Assembly: GCA_012295275.1 (NCBI GenBank)
Contig: CM022675.1
Coordinates: 3,816,642 to 3,880,641, forward strand
Direction of reading: 5' to 3'
Source of the DNA: Chrysomallon squamiferum
Taxonomy: Eukaryota > Mollusca > Gastropoda > Neomphalida > Peltospiridae
Length of the DNA: 64,000 bases
A model generated the notes under the pieces. That model was given only the letters and a program-made list of their open reading frames with translations, was not told the origin of the DNA and ran no database searches. Of the stretch, positions 13,164 to 25,483 are shown one piece after another. Made by a program: the position numbers and the translations under genes. Every line of letters begins with the position of its first letter. Within the stretch, counting starts at the first letter, position 1.

Positions 13164-13193
<30 letters not shown>
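13097..13193. repeat. (AAT)n microsatellite
   Basis: About 30 AAT units with AAC interruptions. Confidence 0.95.
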
Positions 13194-13196
<3 letters not shown>

Positions 13197-14400
13197 TAAC
13201 AGTAATAATAATAATATTGATGATGATGAAAAGAAACAAAGTTACAAATTTTAAAAGGTGTACACAGCCTTTTTAATTAGTTCTTGGTATTCATTTCATT
13301 CACATACTATTACTGATATATTCCATAAAAAAATATATTTAACTCTTTGAGTTGAAATCTTATCTACACCCTCTTTTTGTTTTATTCATTATGTACTATC
13401 TCTAAAGTCTGAAAAAAGTGACAAAAATCCAGTTAACATGATATGACATTTTTATCATTACACTTAATACAATTTTTAACTATCTAAAATGAAAACTTAA
13501 TACATTTAATCCAGGTTTCATTTTTAAATTTTATTTTCAGTTATTTTCACTTTTTTGCATTTGATCAGTTCCAGTAAGTCTGAACTTTTTTTTGTCCTTC
13601 CTGTAGTATGCAGGTACTAACCATTTAAAGATTGACTTGACTGTAATAAGAATGTATACATTTGTCATTTTCTGAATCATATGAAATGTATGGACTTTGG
13701 AAAAATAATATAAAATGAATTAAAAATTAGCAGAAAAAAATAATTGGGAAATGCCTGTAGGTAGAGTATATCTTGTTTTTTCAGCCAGAATAAATAACCT
13801 AGCACATTCTCTAAATGTGATGCTGATATTAAATACAACAATTTAATTTTAATTAGGATTCATTTATTTTTATTTGTTTTTGTTTTTTTTTACCTGATAT
13901 ATAGCATAGAAAATGTTCATTGGTAAATTACCAATGTTGTGTCTTGACAATTACATTTAAAAATTCATTGTAAATGTCATTTTCAGAAAGATGTGGTGCT
14001 TTGAAAAAAAAATTAAAAAATAAGTAAAAACAAAATTGAATATGTGAATTTCACTTTCATACAATAATCTTTTTTTTTTTTCTTATTGGTTACAAAATGC
14101 TGATTACATGAAGTTAATTTATATTTTAATCCATTGTTCATGTTTGTTAGTTAATTTATTTAAACATTTTTGGATCAGATTATTTAATGACAACATAGAA
14201 TTAAAATGTGTTATAATATTATTTCTGAATGATTCAGACAGAAATGTATATTTTACAAGATAGCATTAACTTCCAGATAATTAAGTGGTTTCTTTCATTT
14301 TCTAAAGAATGGTATTTTCATGATTTAAAGTGTTTGTGTCTTAAAACATTATTGTGAGATAAAATAAATGTGTACATATAGGTTGATTAAAAATACTCAC

Positions 14401-14437
14401 CAGTTTGGCTGGAGTACCCATCAATTTCAGTGTCAAA
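14401..14437 (-). other. Candidate small exon (unassigned minus-strand gene)
   Basis: GGTTTCCAG acceptor, frame FDTEIDGYSSQT, then G|GTGAGT donor. It is in phase with the candidate exon at 14705-14749, about 270 bp upstream in transcription order. No flanking exons were identified, so gene identity and reality are open. Confidence 0.3.
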
Positions 14438-14704
14438 CTGGAAACCAAAAATATGTAATTCATTTTAGTTTTGTACTTTTCTTTCTTCTTAACATTTAAA
14501 ATGATTTTTTGTTGTTGTGGAAAGCAGGTAAATCTGCTATTGATAGTATATCAATACGTTTTTAAAATATATTTTTTGTATTTCAGATAGTTATCAACTA
14601 GATTCCCTGTTTTAACTAAATATTTATTAATTGATTTAGTGCTGAATGTTAACAGAAGATTGGAACAACAGAATGTTTCCATCAAATTATAGTTTGAAAC
14701 TTAC

Positions 14705-14749
14705 AATTAGCTCCTCTTCTTCCTCTTTGTCACTCTTTTCTGTAATCAT
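14705..14749 (-). other. Candidate small acidic exon (unassigned minus-strand gene)
   Basis: CATTTCAG acceptor, 15 codons MITEKSDKEEEEELI, then GTAAGT donor. A diverged copy with the same upstream sequence lies at 11380-11412. The acidic composition suggests a nuclear or chaperone-type protein but gives no identity. Confidence 0.3.
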
Positions 14750-16489
14750 CTGAAATGATGCTTATCAATTAATTGCCAACAGTACAAATATTTACTATTT
14801 TTATATTATTCCTTTCAATCAGAAGAAGAAGAAGAAGAAAAAAATTGCAATAAATATCTAAAATTACAAATAAATAAAACAAGTAATATTGATAACAATA
14901 ATAATAATAATCACCCCAAAACAACATAAAAATGACAAAAAAAATAGTAGTAAGTTTTAAAAAATCACAATATATTGCTTTTATTTACAAACCAAAAGAA
15001 TTTTAAACTTATAATTACTTGAGATAATTACTTCAGATATCTTGGTTTCTGAACTTGTACCTTTTCAGAAATGTGGATTAAAAATGTCATTTGAAAATTA
15101 CTGAAAACTATTCCATGATGTTTACTTTTTATTTATTTATATTTATTATTGCAGTCATTATTTTATTTGTATTTTAAAGCATTTCAGTTGTTTAAATATA
15201 GATTGTGAATAACAATATGATATCTGAATGAAATATTTATTTTATTTCATTGTTAACACGAAAGGGCTGCTTTGAATTTCACAGATCTGTTCTTTAATAA
15301 ACTATGGCTATCCTATAATAGATTTTCTAAATTCACAGTAACCTCTGATTCTTTATAAACATAAAAATAGTACAAGTATAAAATATTTGATTTAAAAAAC
15401 TTGTATTTAGGAGAAGAATTATGCTTAACTAGGTATTTTGGTTACTCTCAAGTAGACATATTTAGGATATTCTGATCATAAATATTGTTTTTGTACCTTT
15501 AAAATAAATAAATAAATGATAACAATTATAAATGAATAAAATAATGAAAAATCATGAAATAAAGTAAGTAAATAAATAAATAAAATTTGGTAATGGGAAA
15601 ATATATTTTTTCAAAACCAGAAGTTTTTAGGTCTGACATGTTTTGTAATGACAAGACACAGGCTGAGAAATTGACAGACAGACAGACAAATAGAACACTG
15701 GCATTCCTTTATTAAGTTTAAATGTGAAAGTGGAAATATTTCTTTCTTTCTTTCTTTTTTTAATTTTGTTTTTTTATAATTAAATATATAGTGGTTATTA
15801 TTGTTGTTAGTGGTACTGCAGATGCATTCAGACCTGTTTTATTTAATCAGTTTAGAAATTTTAGAAACATGTTTTATTTCTACTTAAATAGAATTTTTAG
15901 AAACTGATTTGTTATTTATTGTATTAAAAGTGCCACACCTCATTTCATTTCACACGTGACTGAAATATATGATATCATTATAAATGTTTAGATTGGCCCT
16001 TACATGGTTTAATAAATTTATGTACAAAATAATGTCTAAATATTGTCTCTTCACTTAAAAAATGCTATAGATTTAATTGTATTAAGAATCACACAGACTT
16101 ATTCCTTACTTTAAATTTCTTAACCTAAAAATCTACAAGTTACTCTATTAAAACTGCTATCTGAAAGAGAAATACAACATGTATTTTATCTTTTTATTGT
16201 TTTTCCCTGATGAATCCAAGTTGGAAGGTGATAGAGATTAACAGTTCATTTAAATGACCGTTCAAGTTATAGGAAAGTTGTCAATAGCTGGTAGGATAAA
16301 TTCTGAACACATTTTTAGTTAGAGAGACAGCAAACATTGCCAAATAGTTTATATTTTTTTTTTATTATTATTATACTTTAACCGAAAATACCTGTCTACC
16401 ATTTTCAGTAGTAATCTATTAGTTTACATTCATACACTGGCTATATAGAATTGTATCATTATTTTATATTCAATTTAGTTTAAATTCAG

Positions 16490-16534
<45 letters not shown>

Positions 16535-17180
16535 ATTTCTTATTTTTACCAAAATAATTGCTTCCACGATCGCTATGTTGGCTCATTTAATAACATTTGG
16601 TTCACCTTGTGTACTTTGTTGGGTTTTATCGTATGTGCATATGTTAAATAAAAACTAAGTGAAAAAAAAAATCCATTACTTTTAGTCCGCTTCATGACTA
16701 TGACTAAGTAAAGCGCTATGCAAGTGAACGTGATGACTTCACGTAACATTCTGATGATTTTTTTCGAGGCAGGACAAAAAACTAATGAAGAAATAAAAAA
16801 AAGTAATGAATATTACTTAATGGACAGCTTAATGGTTATGTTTAAAATGTGCCTCACCCCTTCTTTTCTTTTTTTCTTCTTTCCTTCCGTTTTTTTATTT
16901 TTATTTTTTTCGTTTTCTTATTACTTTTATTATTAAACTGGATTTCGGTCAACTATGCTATTAGCTACAAATCAAAGAAGATACAGCGAAAGATGACATC
17001 GCCCACTCTAAGCTATAAGAGTGACTTCCCCTTAAGTATTAAGCGTCATTATTATTATTTTACTATATAATGCAAAAACGTGAGGTGACATAACATACAT
17101 AACATACGAGGAACATAAAGTCATTCCCTGATTTGAAACATTTATTAACAGAAACTATGTAAGATGTGCCCACGTAACAC
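14750..17180. other. AT-rich DNA, no gene supported
   Basis: A (TA)n run lies at 16493-16530 and short AAAT runs at about 15507 and 15570. No splice-bounded coding frame was recognised. Confidence 0.45.
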
Positions 17181-18006
17181 GTATATCTGAATACACGAAG
17201 ACGAACAATTAATACAGAGCAAGTTAGAAATTCGCTTTCATTTCGGTTTCTTCCTTCACCTTCACAGATTTCTTCGGTGTGTAGTGCGAACCAATAATAA
17301 AAATAGTTTTATTTATTTGTACTATACATTTCTTGTGACGACTCTACAGAATATTGTTTTTATATGTTATCCATCGAGACGAAAACCTTTCTTTTACTTT
17401 CCGGATAGAAGTCAGAAAAATGTCTTAGTAAAGGGAAATTAAACTTTTCTGTGTGAATTTTGACAAAACTTGTAAATATATTTATTTATTTAACCAAATT
17501 ATATTGTTTGCAAACTGTGATAAAGAAATCACAATAACGCCTATCCATTATAACAGTTTCTATGTATTTGGTAATACGTTATCAAACTATTTTAAATGTT
17601 AAATGTAGAGTGTTATGAGATAATATCAATTCGTGTGCATTTAAATTCGTACATTTTAATTGAATTGTCAGATGTTCTGTAATTTAGTTGCTTTTTGTAT
17701 AAAGTCACGTTTTCACCCTGTTCAGTGTAGCAGGTGTTAACAAGATTAAAATGATATGACGTATGTCTTTTGATAAAATTTAAAAGCTATATTTTTTGGT
17801 TCAATATTTCTTTATGTATATGTTTGTGTCTGAATTTTTTAAAAATTTAGAAATATATTTATTTATTTAACCAAATATATAGTTTGCAAACTGTTTGAAA
17901 GAAATCACAACAAAGATAGAACAGTTTGTATTTGTTTGAAAATATGTATATCAAAATATTTGAAAATGTTAAATGTTATGAGACACAGTATCAATTCATG
18001 TTCATA

Positions 18007-18139
18007 TAAATTCTTTAAGTTTTGAATAACCTGTTGTCTTTCAGTGTAATTTTTCACGTCTGGATAATATGACTGTTTGAAGAGTTTCGTTATAACATGC
18101 ATATATCCATCGGCACTGCTTTGAGACAAAAAAAAAAAA
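18007..18139 (-). other. Open segment inside the repeat cluster, unassigned
   Basis: After an acceptor-like T-rich tract and CAAAGCAG on the minus strand, a frame reads DGYMHVITKLFKQSYYPDV and continues about 25 more residues. It overlaps one copy of the duplicated block. No family was recognised and no start or partner exon was found. Confidence 0.2.
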
Positions 18140-18480
18140 ATGATGCTTATGGCATTTTGAAATAAAAACACAGTAACTTCTGTCTACTTTGTCCTTCCCC
18201 AGGCAGGATAAAATTTGTGTAGTGATAACTTTAATTTTTAAATTTTCTTATTCATCGCATTTTGTGATCAAACTTTTTTTTTATTTTATTTTTTTTTTTT
18301 TTCCGGTGTGGTGGGTCGTGTTTACTGTTGTCATATAATGCAAGTGTACCACATCAAACGATTAATACAGACCACGTTAGAAGTTAGATTTCATTCAGTT
18401 TGTCCTTCACCTAATGTATTTCAGTCAGTAGTAAACAAAAAATAAAAACAGATTTATTGATTTGTACTGTACTATTCTAT

Positions 18481-18543
18481 TATTTATTTATTTATTTATT
18501 TATTATTGTTGTTGTTGTTGTTGTTATTGTTGTTGCTGTTATC

Positions 18544-18587
<44 letters not shown>

Positions 18588-18592
18588 TATTA

Positions 18593-18628
<36 letters not shown>

Positions 18629-18630
18629 GA
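18481..18630. repeat. (TTTA)/(TTG)/(ATT) compound microsatellite
   Basis: Consecutive TTTA, TTG and ATT arrays with a few interruptions. Confidence 0.95.
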
Positions 18631-19714
18631 TCACACTACCTTTTTTTCTTAACAATCGAACTGGTATCGATCATTAACAAAACATTTGTTTTACTTTCCT
18701 GATAAAAGTGAGATAACAGCGAGTAGAAAATAAACTCAAGCTGGCGCCTATCACACTCAACAGGAGGTTCAGACACATGCTTTGAGGCAGTTGGGCATTG
18801 AATTTTCCAAATTATAAATAATACTTGGAACGAAAATTAACAGCGTTTCTTATGCGAAATTCAAAGATAATATTTAGATATTCGAACTTAAACTTATTCA
18901 ACCATACATGTTCCAGTTTGTTCTCCAAGTTACCATAAGTAGAATTCAGCTTTCTTTCAGTTTCTTTCCTGCACCTGTTACAACATTCTTGCTTACTACA
19001 AATGTATCTGTGTGTATCGATTGACAGAGTCTTTCATTAATAAAATAAATTTTTGAATCTGACCAGTGACAAACAGTATTTTTCTTTCATGATAAAAAAA
19101 AATAAGTTAATTGGTTTCACTGTTAAACTAATATCCTTGAAGCTGACAAATGTCAGTCTTCCCAGGTGGTAATAAGAATACCAGGTGCTGAATCTTGATT
19201 TTTAAAAAAAGTTTTTGAGTTATAAATGATATTAAAAAAAAGATTAAATCCAAGACAAGCTAAATGATGAGCCAATGATAAAATAATTTTTAAAATCTGA
19301 CCAATCAGAAACCGTGTTTTACTTTCATGATAAAAGCGAGATAAAAATTAACTGATGTTGTTGTAGTAGTTGTTATGTCTTTGTTGTTAATTATTTGTTT
19401 TTGTTTTTGCTGTAGTTGTTTCCTACGATGATATGTTTTTTTTTCTTTTTTAAATGAACTTTTTATTTATCAAAATAATAAAAATATTTTTGAAATCATA
19501 TTAGAATTTTCAGAATTAAGTACGAAATGAAGTTGTTACGTTTTGTAGTGTTTTGGATTCACATTGATTCAGTTCTAATAAATCAAGAAAAATATCTTGG
19601 TAATATCTTGAATTTTATACAAAAGTATGGAAAAATAATGGTAAACGATTTGCTTTTGTTTTATTTTGTTTTATTTTTGTTTGTCACGTCTGTGTTCAAA
19701 AATTATTTTATTGT

Positions 19715-21215
19715 TTACAAAGGAGTTAACTTCTTTTGGATGACGTTGAGAACGTCCTCGCTGTCAGTGATGTTGTTCATCATGTTAAAACATAACTGAT
19801 AGTCGCGAGGGTCTGACCAGCCGCCGTTGACGCGAGGTAACTTTCTTAGTTTTGCCTTTCTGCTAATAACTGAGATGTTTTCTGGAAACATGTTTTCTCT
19901 GAATTTTTTTACAGCTAAGTCAATGGCGCTGACAATTCTAGTAAAATTACATTTTCTGTTATTGCTGTGATATCCTTGACACAGACCAGTGTGGATTACA
20001 CGACTAGACACAGCTTGCATGACCATCACCTGTTTCAAACACGTGCGTGACGCGTACTCCAAACTGTAGTCCCAGTTGTAGTCGTCATAGGTACAGAAAT
20101 ATTTCGCGCATGATTTCAGCACTTTCCAGAATGTTCTGTTAACACCGATGCCTCCACCGATTCTTGCACTGTAAAAACTAAACATCACATTTTTAGAATT
20201 CCATTTAAACCAAGTTTTATCAAAAGGCCCAGACATACCAGTCATCAGCATTCTGCAAGAAGAGCACGTTGAATTCCGAATTTGGTTCATCTTCTGAACG
20301 AAATGAACGACGTCTTCGGTCACGTAATGGTCGTCTTCTAGAAGTAAAACAACACCGTCGTAATGACGTAACACCGTGACGCGGTCGAAGACGAAGTGAA
20401 GTTTCCACAACCAGTGATGTTTTATCTGACAGACTCCACCCTGTCTGTAGTGATTGTACGTGTCTGGGTATAGCGCATTATTGCACTTCATTTTCATAGC
20501 CTCCGCCCGTTTAATATCCCGAGGGCAGTCGTTTGAATGATTACCTGGAAAATTCTTGTCATATATCTGAATGGCATACGGATAAAAAATCTGCATGACC
20601 GGACAGAACTGAATTGACTGAACCATGTTGAATATTTCTTCACTATACATGTCGTGACTGAAGATCACCAGTGTTTCGTTAATGTTACGCACTTTACGCA
20701 GAGACTCCAGCAAGAGTCTGAATGTTTGGACACGATTGTGCACTTGTACAAGTATTACCACAGAGTCGTGATTCAAGTGTAACTGAAAACGTTTTAAGTT
20801 CCTGATTATCTGTTCTTTGTTTAAAGTTGTCATTAATAACTTTATCGCATGTGCGTCACGTAAAGAATTATTTTGTAACTTTATCTCCTCTGCGTCACGT
20901 AACGAATTATTTCTTAACGTTAGCACCTCTGCGTCACGTAACGAATTATTTCTTAGATTTTATCACCTCTGCGTCACGTAACGAATTATTTCTTAGTTTT
21001 ATCACCTCTGCGTCACGTAACGAATTATTTTGTAACTGAATCCATTGTGAGTCATATGACAAATTATTTCTTTTGTTTAAAACGTGAAAAATAAGATAAG
21101 TTTTACCCGTAGATGAATGTGTGTTAGAATTAAACATGAAAACAAACACAGAAATAACATTCACACAAGAAGTTAAAAGCAAAACTTTTTTCCAGCATCT
21201 AATGATAGAAACCAT
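19715..21215 (-). CDS. MGAT2: MGAT2 homologue: alpha-1,6-mannosyl-glycoprotein 2-beta-N-acetylglucosaminyltransferase, frame broken in the stem
   Basis: GnT-II adds the second GlcNAc to the trimannosyl core in the medial Golgi, committing N-glycans to complex type. The catalytic part is clear: VILVQVHNR at its start, HHWLWKLHFVFD, the metal-binding stretch LLLEDDHYVTED (EDDH codons 20327-20338), FCTYDDYNWDYSLEY, and the Cys-rich HTGLCQGYHS near the end, followed by the stop at about 19715. The first Met at 21215 opens a short basic head and a membrane anchor (VLLLTSCVNVISVFVFMF), as expected for a type II Golgi enzyme. The stem is built from 13-residue units like LRNNSLRDAEVIK. One unit (about 20928-20967) is 40 bp instead of 39, so the anchor frame stops at 20946 and the catalytic frame restarts at Met 20926 without an anchor. 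Absence of introns matches vertebrate MGAT2. Either an assembly error or a disabling allele; family identity is secure. Confidence 0.88.
20845..21045. repeat. 39-bp coding minisatellite in the MGAT2 stem
   Basis: Five tandem units resembling TCTGCGTCACGTAACGAATT plus ATTTCTTAGTTTTATCACC. The third has one additional A (CTTAGATTTTATC against CTTAGTTTTATC). Each normal unit keeps frame on the minus strand and adds an NNS sequon. Confidence 0.85.
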
Positions 21216-21391
21216 TCTTTCTTAAACTGACGTAAATATCCAACAAAGGTACGGAGAAAGCCTTCTAAACCAGAATGACTGTCAAACAATATTTCATAAT
21301 CCTGTTTTATAATGATTCAAGTTAATGTTCAAAAGTGTAGCTCATTTATATACATATCGAACATTTTCAGTCCTACTTATAATAAACATTT

Positions 21392-21397
<6 letters not shown>

Positions 21398-21432
<35 letters not shown>
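21398..21432. repeat. (AAT)n microsatellite
   Basis: About 11 AAT units in the 5' flank of the MGAT2 homologue. Confidence 0.9.
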
Positions 21433-21434
<2 letters not shown>

Positions 21435-21933
21435 TTAAAAGGAAATAACTGAACAGTTCAGAAGCTAAAAGGATTTTGCACGTTTACTGTCAAAGACGTG
21501 GTAATTGTGACAACGTAAACGTAGGACTGCATGCGCATGCTCTGTTTAACATCACCGGTTCTCTCTGAAAAGAGCATATTATTCAATTGATATCTTAGCG
21601 TTTGTATAGAAATAATCATCTCACCAGAAGGAAATATTAGCAAGGCATTTGACTGTATTGTCAATCGATCCATTTAGTATTATAAACAGATGTGTACCTG
21701 GGTTCAGGCGTTTCGATAGAAATATTAACTTTGTCCTCGAAAGCTAGCTATAAATGTTTATAACAAGCCATCTTGAAAGGCGATGTACCACAGAAGGTGG
21801 GTTACCAAAAGACTGCAGCCATTGCATCTGGTATTTAAAAAATTTACGACAAAAATCTTTAATCCTGTTTTCTATTAATAAATTGAACTGGTATGACAAT
21901 ATTTTGTTTTATTTAAATATGCAAATAGCCTTA

Positions 21934-21964
<31 letters not shown>

Positions 21965-22260
21965 TTTTTTTTTTTTTTTTTTTTTTGATAACGTTCATTT
22001 AATGTATGTATTTATGTTTAATTAAAAAGAAGAAAAGAAAGAATGAAACAGCAAAGATAAATGACAGCCATGTATCTTAGATCTAGCGGACAAGAAAATA
22101 TATAAAATATACGTATCAATCAATATGATATACTTCTGTGACATGAAGTCATCTCAACTTTGTTTTCACTTAACGACATTTGACATTTGAGTAAACATAA
22201 AAACGTAACTGACAAAATGATACATTCATTTTAGTAATGATATACAACAGATAATCGAAG
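21433..22260. other. Intergenic DNA, no gene seen
   Basis: It contains an ATT run followed by a poly-T run at 21936-21986. Nothing coding was recognised. Confidence 0.45.
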
Positions 22261-22271
22261 ATGTAAACACG

Positions 22272-22344
22272 TATAGTGTGTGTATGTGCGTGTGTTCATG
22301 TGTGTGTGGATGTGTATGGGTGTGTATGTATGTGTGTGTGTATG

Positions 22345-22375
<31 letters not shown>

Positions 22376-22414
22376 ATATGTATGTATGTAATAATATGTA
22401 ATAATGTATGTAAC

Positions 22415-22451
<37 letters not shown>

Positions 22452-22452
22452 T
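22272..22452. repeat. Compound (TG)/(TA)/(GTAT)/(AAT) microsatellite
   Basis: TG-rich, TA and GTAT units lead into about 12 AAT units. Confidence 0.9.
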
Positions 22453-22539
22453 ATATTTCAGTTTGGAATTTACAACTATAAAAAAAATAAAAAAAGAAAA
22501 AGATATTCTCATCAGCTAACGTTTCTCGGTGTTTGCTAT

Positions 22540-23468
22540 GATCTGACGTCATAATAGAAATTTAGTTGTATAATGAATTCTTCAAGATGTTGCTCAATTA
22601 CTGACATGATAATTGCATGAAAAATTTGACTTTTTACTGTCCAGAGGATTTGTTTCATTTTATTTATTTATTTGTCTTTTATACAGACAAACTAAATATA
22701 TTGCTTAATTTTGTTATTACCGGCGACATTTATTGCTTTTCTGAAAATTAAAACATAATGACTTTTTTTATTTATTTATTTATTTGTTTTATTTATTTAT
22801 TTATTTATTGTCCAATTTGTTTTTAATGTAATACTTAATTTTAAAACAATTATGGACTTTTGGGTTCCTTCTGTTCTGAAATAAAATATTCTGATGATAA
22901 AATGGCATTTTCGAATGATGACCTAAATGTTTCCAACTCAAAAGATGGGTATCGGGACAATTGCCCCCGGACAATGCACCTGGACAACTGGACCCCAGTT
23001 TTTCTTCAGATATACTTTTCAATACAATTTACAAAAATAAACGCAGACGATCAGATCAAATATTTAAACAAAAGAAATCATACATATATGTATATTATGT
23101 TTGCTTACATTTACAAAGAAAAATCAGCAGTAACACTCACTGAAACGTACACAAGCACTCGCTAAAATGCACAATTACACGAACTAGTTAAACAGGTTAG
23201 AATGTTAGGCAGAACAAAGTACATAAAGATTTTATACATCCACACTCAGCATTGGCTGGGGATCAGTAGTTTTAAAAACCTGAAGTTAAACACATTATAT
23301 ACAATATCTACAGTCTTACTCTCATCATCATCATCATCATCATCATCATTATTATTATTATCATCATCATCATTATTATTATTATCATCATCAACATTAT
23401 TATTATTATTATCATCATCATCATCATCATTATTATTATCATCGTCATCACCATCATCATCATCATCA

Positions 23469-23521
<53 letters not shown>

Positions 23522-23710
23522 TTGTTTATTTATTTATTTTTATTGTTCATTATATTTGGTGAGGGGTTTAATATTTGCTGGTGTAGTTGTTTTTTGTTTT
23601 TAGAAAACAGCTAGCTCTCTAACAACAGCTGTCATTCCACATTGTTTGTACTGATCTGACGTCATAATGCCTAGTAGTTCCCATTGAATTCTTCAAGATG
23701 TTGACAACTG
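22540..23710. repeat. Pair of diverged direct repeats around a satellite block
   Basis: TGATCTGACGTCATAAT followed by GAATTCTTCAAGATGTTG occurs at about 22540-22595 and again at about 23652-23703. About 1.1 kb of non-coding DNA and an ATC/ATT array (23320-23520) lie between them. This may be a duplicated element boundary. Confidence 0.45.
23320..23520. repeat. (ATC)n/(ATT)n compound array
   Basis: Alternating blocks of ATC and ATT units ending in a pure ATT run. Confidence 0.95.
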
Positions 23711-23848
23711 TGTGTTAATGTACCGAATTAATTCCCATTCACAAAGGAAACGAGCTGTTTATTACATATTCGTTCACGTTTTTATAGCTTTCTGTTCGTG
23801 GCTGGAAAGGTTTCGTTGCACTTGTCAAGTTAAATGGTTTATTATTAG

Positions 23849-23874
23849 AATAATAATAATAATAATAATAATAA

Positions 23875-23905
<31 letters not shown>

Positions 23906-23941
23906 AAGAAGAAGAAGAAGAAGAAGAAGAAGAAGAAGAAA
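23849..23941. repeat. (AAT)n then (AAG)n array
   Basis: About nine AAT units change abruptly to about 21 AAG units. Confidence 0.95.
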
Positions 23942-24029
23942 TAAAGAAATAGCAAATTAAACATATATTCATACATACATATATATATATATACATACAT
24001 ACATACTTATATATTAGCACATACATACA

Positions 24030-24500
24030 TACGTTTGTGTACGTGTGTGTGTACGTGTGTGTGTACGTGTGTGTGTACGTGTGTGTGTGCGTGTGCGTAT
24101 ATGTTTCTGTGTGTGCGTGTGCGTGTGTACGTGTGTGTGTGTGTGTGTAAGGGAGCGACAGACGATTTGGGTGCACATAATATGGCGTTTACGTAGCGAG
24201 GTCATTTTGTTTCATGCATATATGTGTACGTTTGTTTGTACATGCATACAAAAATACATACATACATACATACATACATACATACATACATACATAAATG
24301 CATACATACATACATACATGCACACATACACACACACACACACACATACACACACACACAACACACACATGAAAATATTACCTCGGTGAGCAAACGCCAT
24401 ATAATGTTCGCCAAAATCGTCTGTCACTAAAGCGTACACACACACGTACACACACACATACACACACACACACGTACACACACACACACACTCACGTCTT
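24030..24500. repeat. Long inverted repeat with microsatellite tips
   Basis: Left arm 24151-24203 contains GACAGACGATTT, then ATAATATGGCGTTT and GCGAGGT. The reverse complement of 24381-24430 gives the same words in the same order. Outside the arms a GTGTGTACGTGTGTG tract faces a CACACGTACACACAC tract, so the palindrome extends to about 24500. The roughly 180-bp loop is ACAT and CA repeats. A fold-back element or MITE-like unit is possible; no transposase is present. Confidence 0.65.
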
Positions 24501-25483
24501 ATTTTGGGTGTTTTCATATATAAACGATATTTATTAACCATGTCATCGAAGTAGAGCGTGGAAGTAGATGTAATTTTTATTTTATTATTATTTTATTAAT
24601 CAGTATTTACGTATTCTTTTTATTGTTTTCATGTTTTATTAGTTAGGGTGTTTAATTACGTTATTTTTTTTTTTTACCTTAAACAATGCTGTTTAGGTTT
24701 ATCGAAATTGGTATTATTTAGATCCTGGATTATTTACAATAATAGGGAAGACCGATTCTGAATTCAAACAGTTTAAAGGGAAAAATGAATGAATGAATGA
24801 ATAATGCAATGATGATGATAACGGTAATACGTTAACTCTCGTTAACTAACCATACAGTCATCCACTGAACAAACATAATTATCCAGCTGGTATGAAACAA
24901 TAACAAGTAATTAACCAAGCCAACCAAGCTATTTTTTTGTTGTCAGTAACATTTGCTATAACCGTTCATCCAGGCACTGTGTATACCAAGCCATTTGTTC
25001 GTTTTACAGAAGATGCTGGATTGAGGAAATCATTATTTATGAAATTTATGATTTGGGGAAGGAACAACAGTTAGAAAGATTCCAGAAAAAAAAAAAATAA
25101 TAATAATAATAATAATAAATATAATAAAAAAATTAAGGATTATAATTAAATTACAAAGTGCCTCTAAAAAAATAGAAAAACAGAATAAAAAAGAAACAAA
25201 ATAGATAAATGAGAATTAGCATATGATGGTTTAATAATTATTAATAATTATTTTAAAAATTCGTACACCTCATAATTCAAATTTCAGATCAAAATGAATA
25301 CAATCATTTCATGATCTTAATATTCAGTTTACATTCGTTCGTTAATATGCATTTACTAACGTCAGCACTAACTAAGTTTACAGTCTTTGTTGTTGTTGTT
25401 TTTTTTTTTATTGATATTGTTGTTGCTATAATGATAAACAGTTATTTTCAAAATAATTTCTCAAGTGACTAAATTACAACCAT
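24501..25483. other. Intergenic AT-rich DNA, no gene seen
   Basis: Short AAT and poly-A/T runs only; it precedes the 3' end of the hydrolase gene. Confidence 0.5.

Larger units (their letters stand above)
17200..19400. repeat. Cluster of diverged direct repeats
   Basis: A block at about 17470-17660 recurs at about 17855-18010 (AATATATTTATTTATTTAACCAAAT, then TTTGCAAACTGT, AAATGTTAAATGT, TATCAATTC.TGT). A second block at about 17205-17420 recurs at 18360-18710 (ATTAATACAGA.CA.GTTAGAA..T, then TTTACTTTCC.GATA.AAGT). Further partial copies of TTT.CTTTCATGATAAAA lie near 19085 and 19320. The region is therefore a series of duplicated non-coding units. Confidence 0.55.

Noticed and set aside
22950-23010. 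GC-richer GGACAATTGCCCCCGGACAA stretch as an exon
   Set aside because: The open frames on both strands have no credible splice sites or recognisable protein family.
23739-24541. His/Thr- and Cys/Val-repeat proteins around 24 kb
   Set aside because: AC/GT and ACAT microsatellites in different frames.
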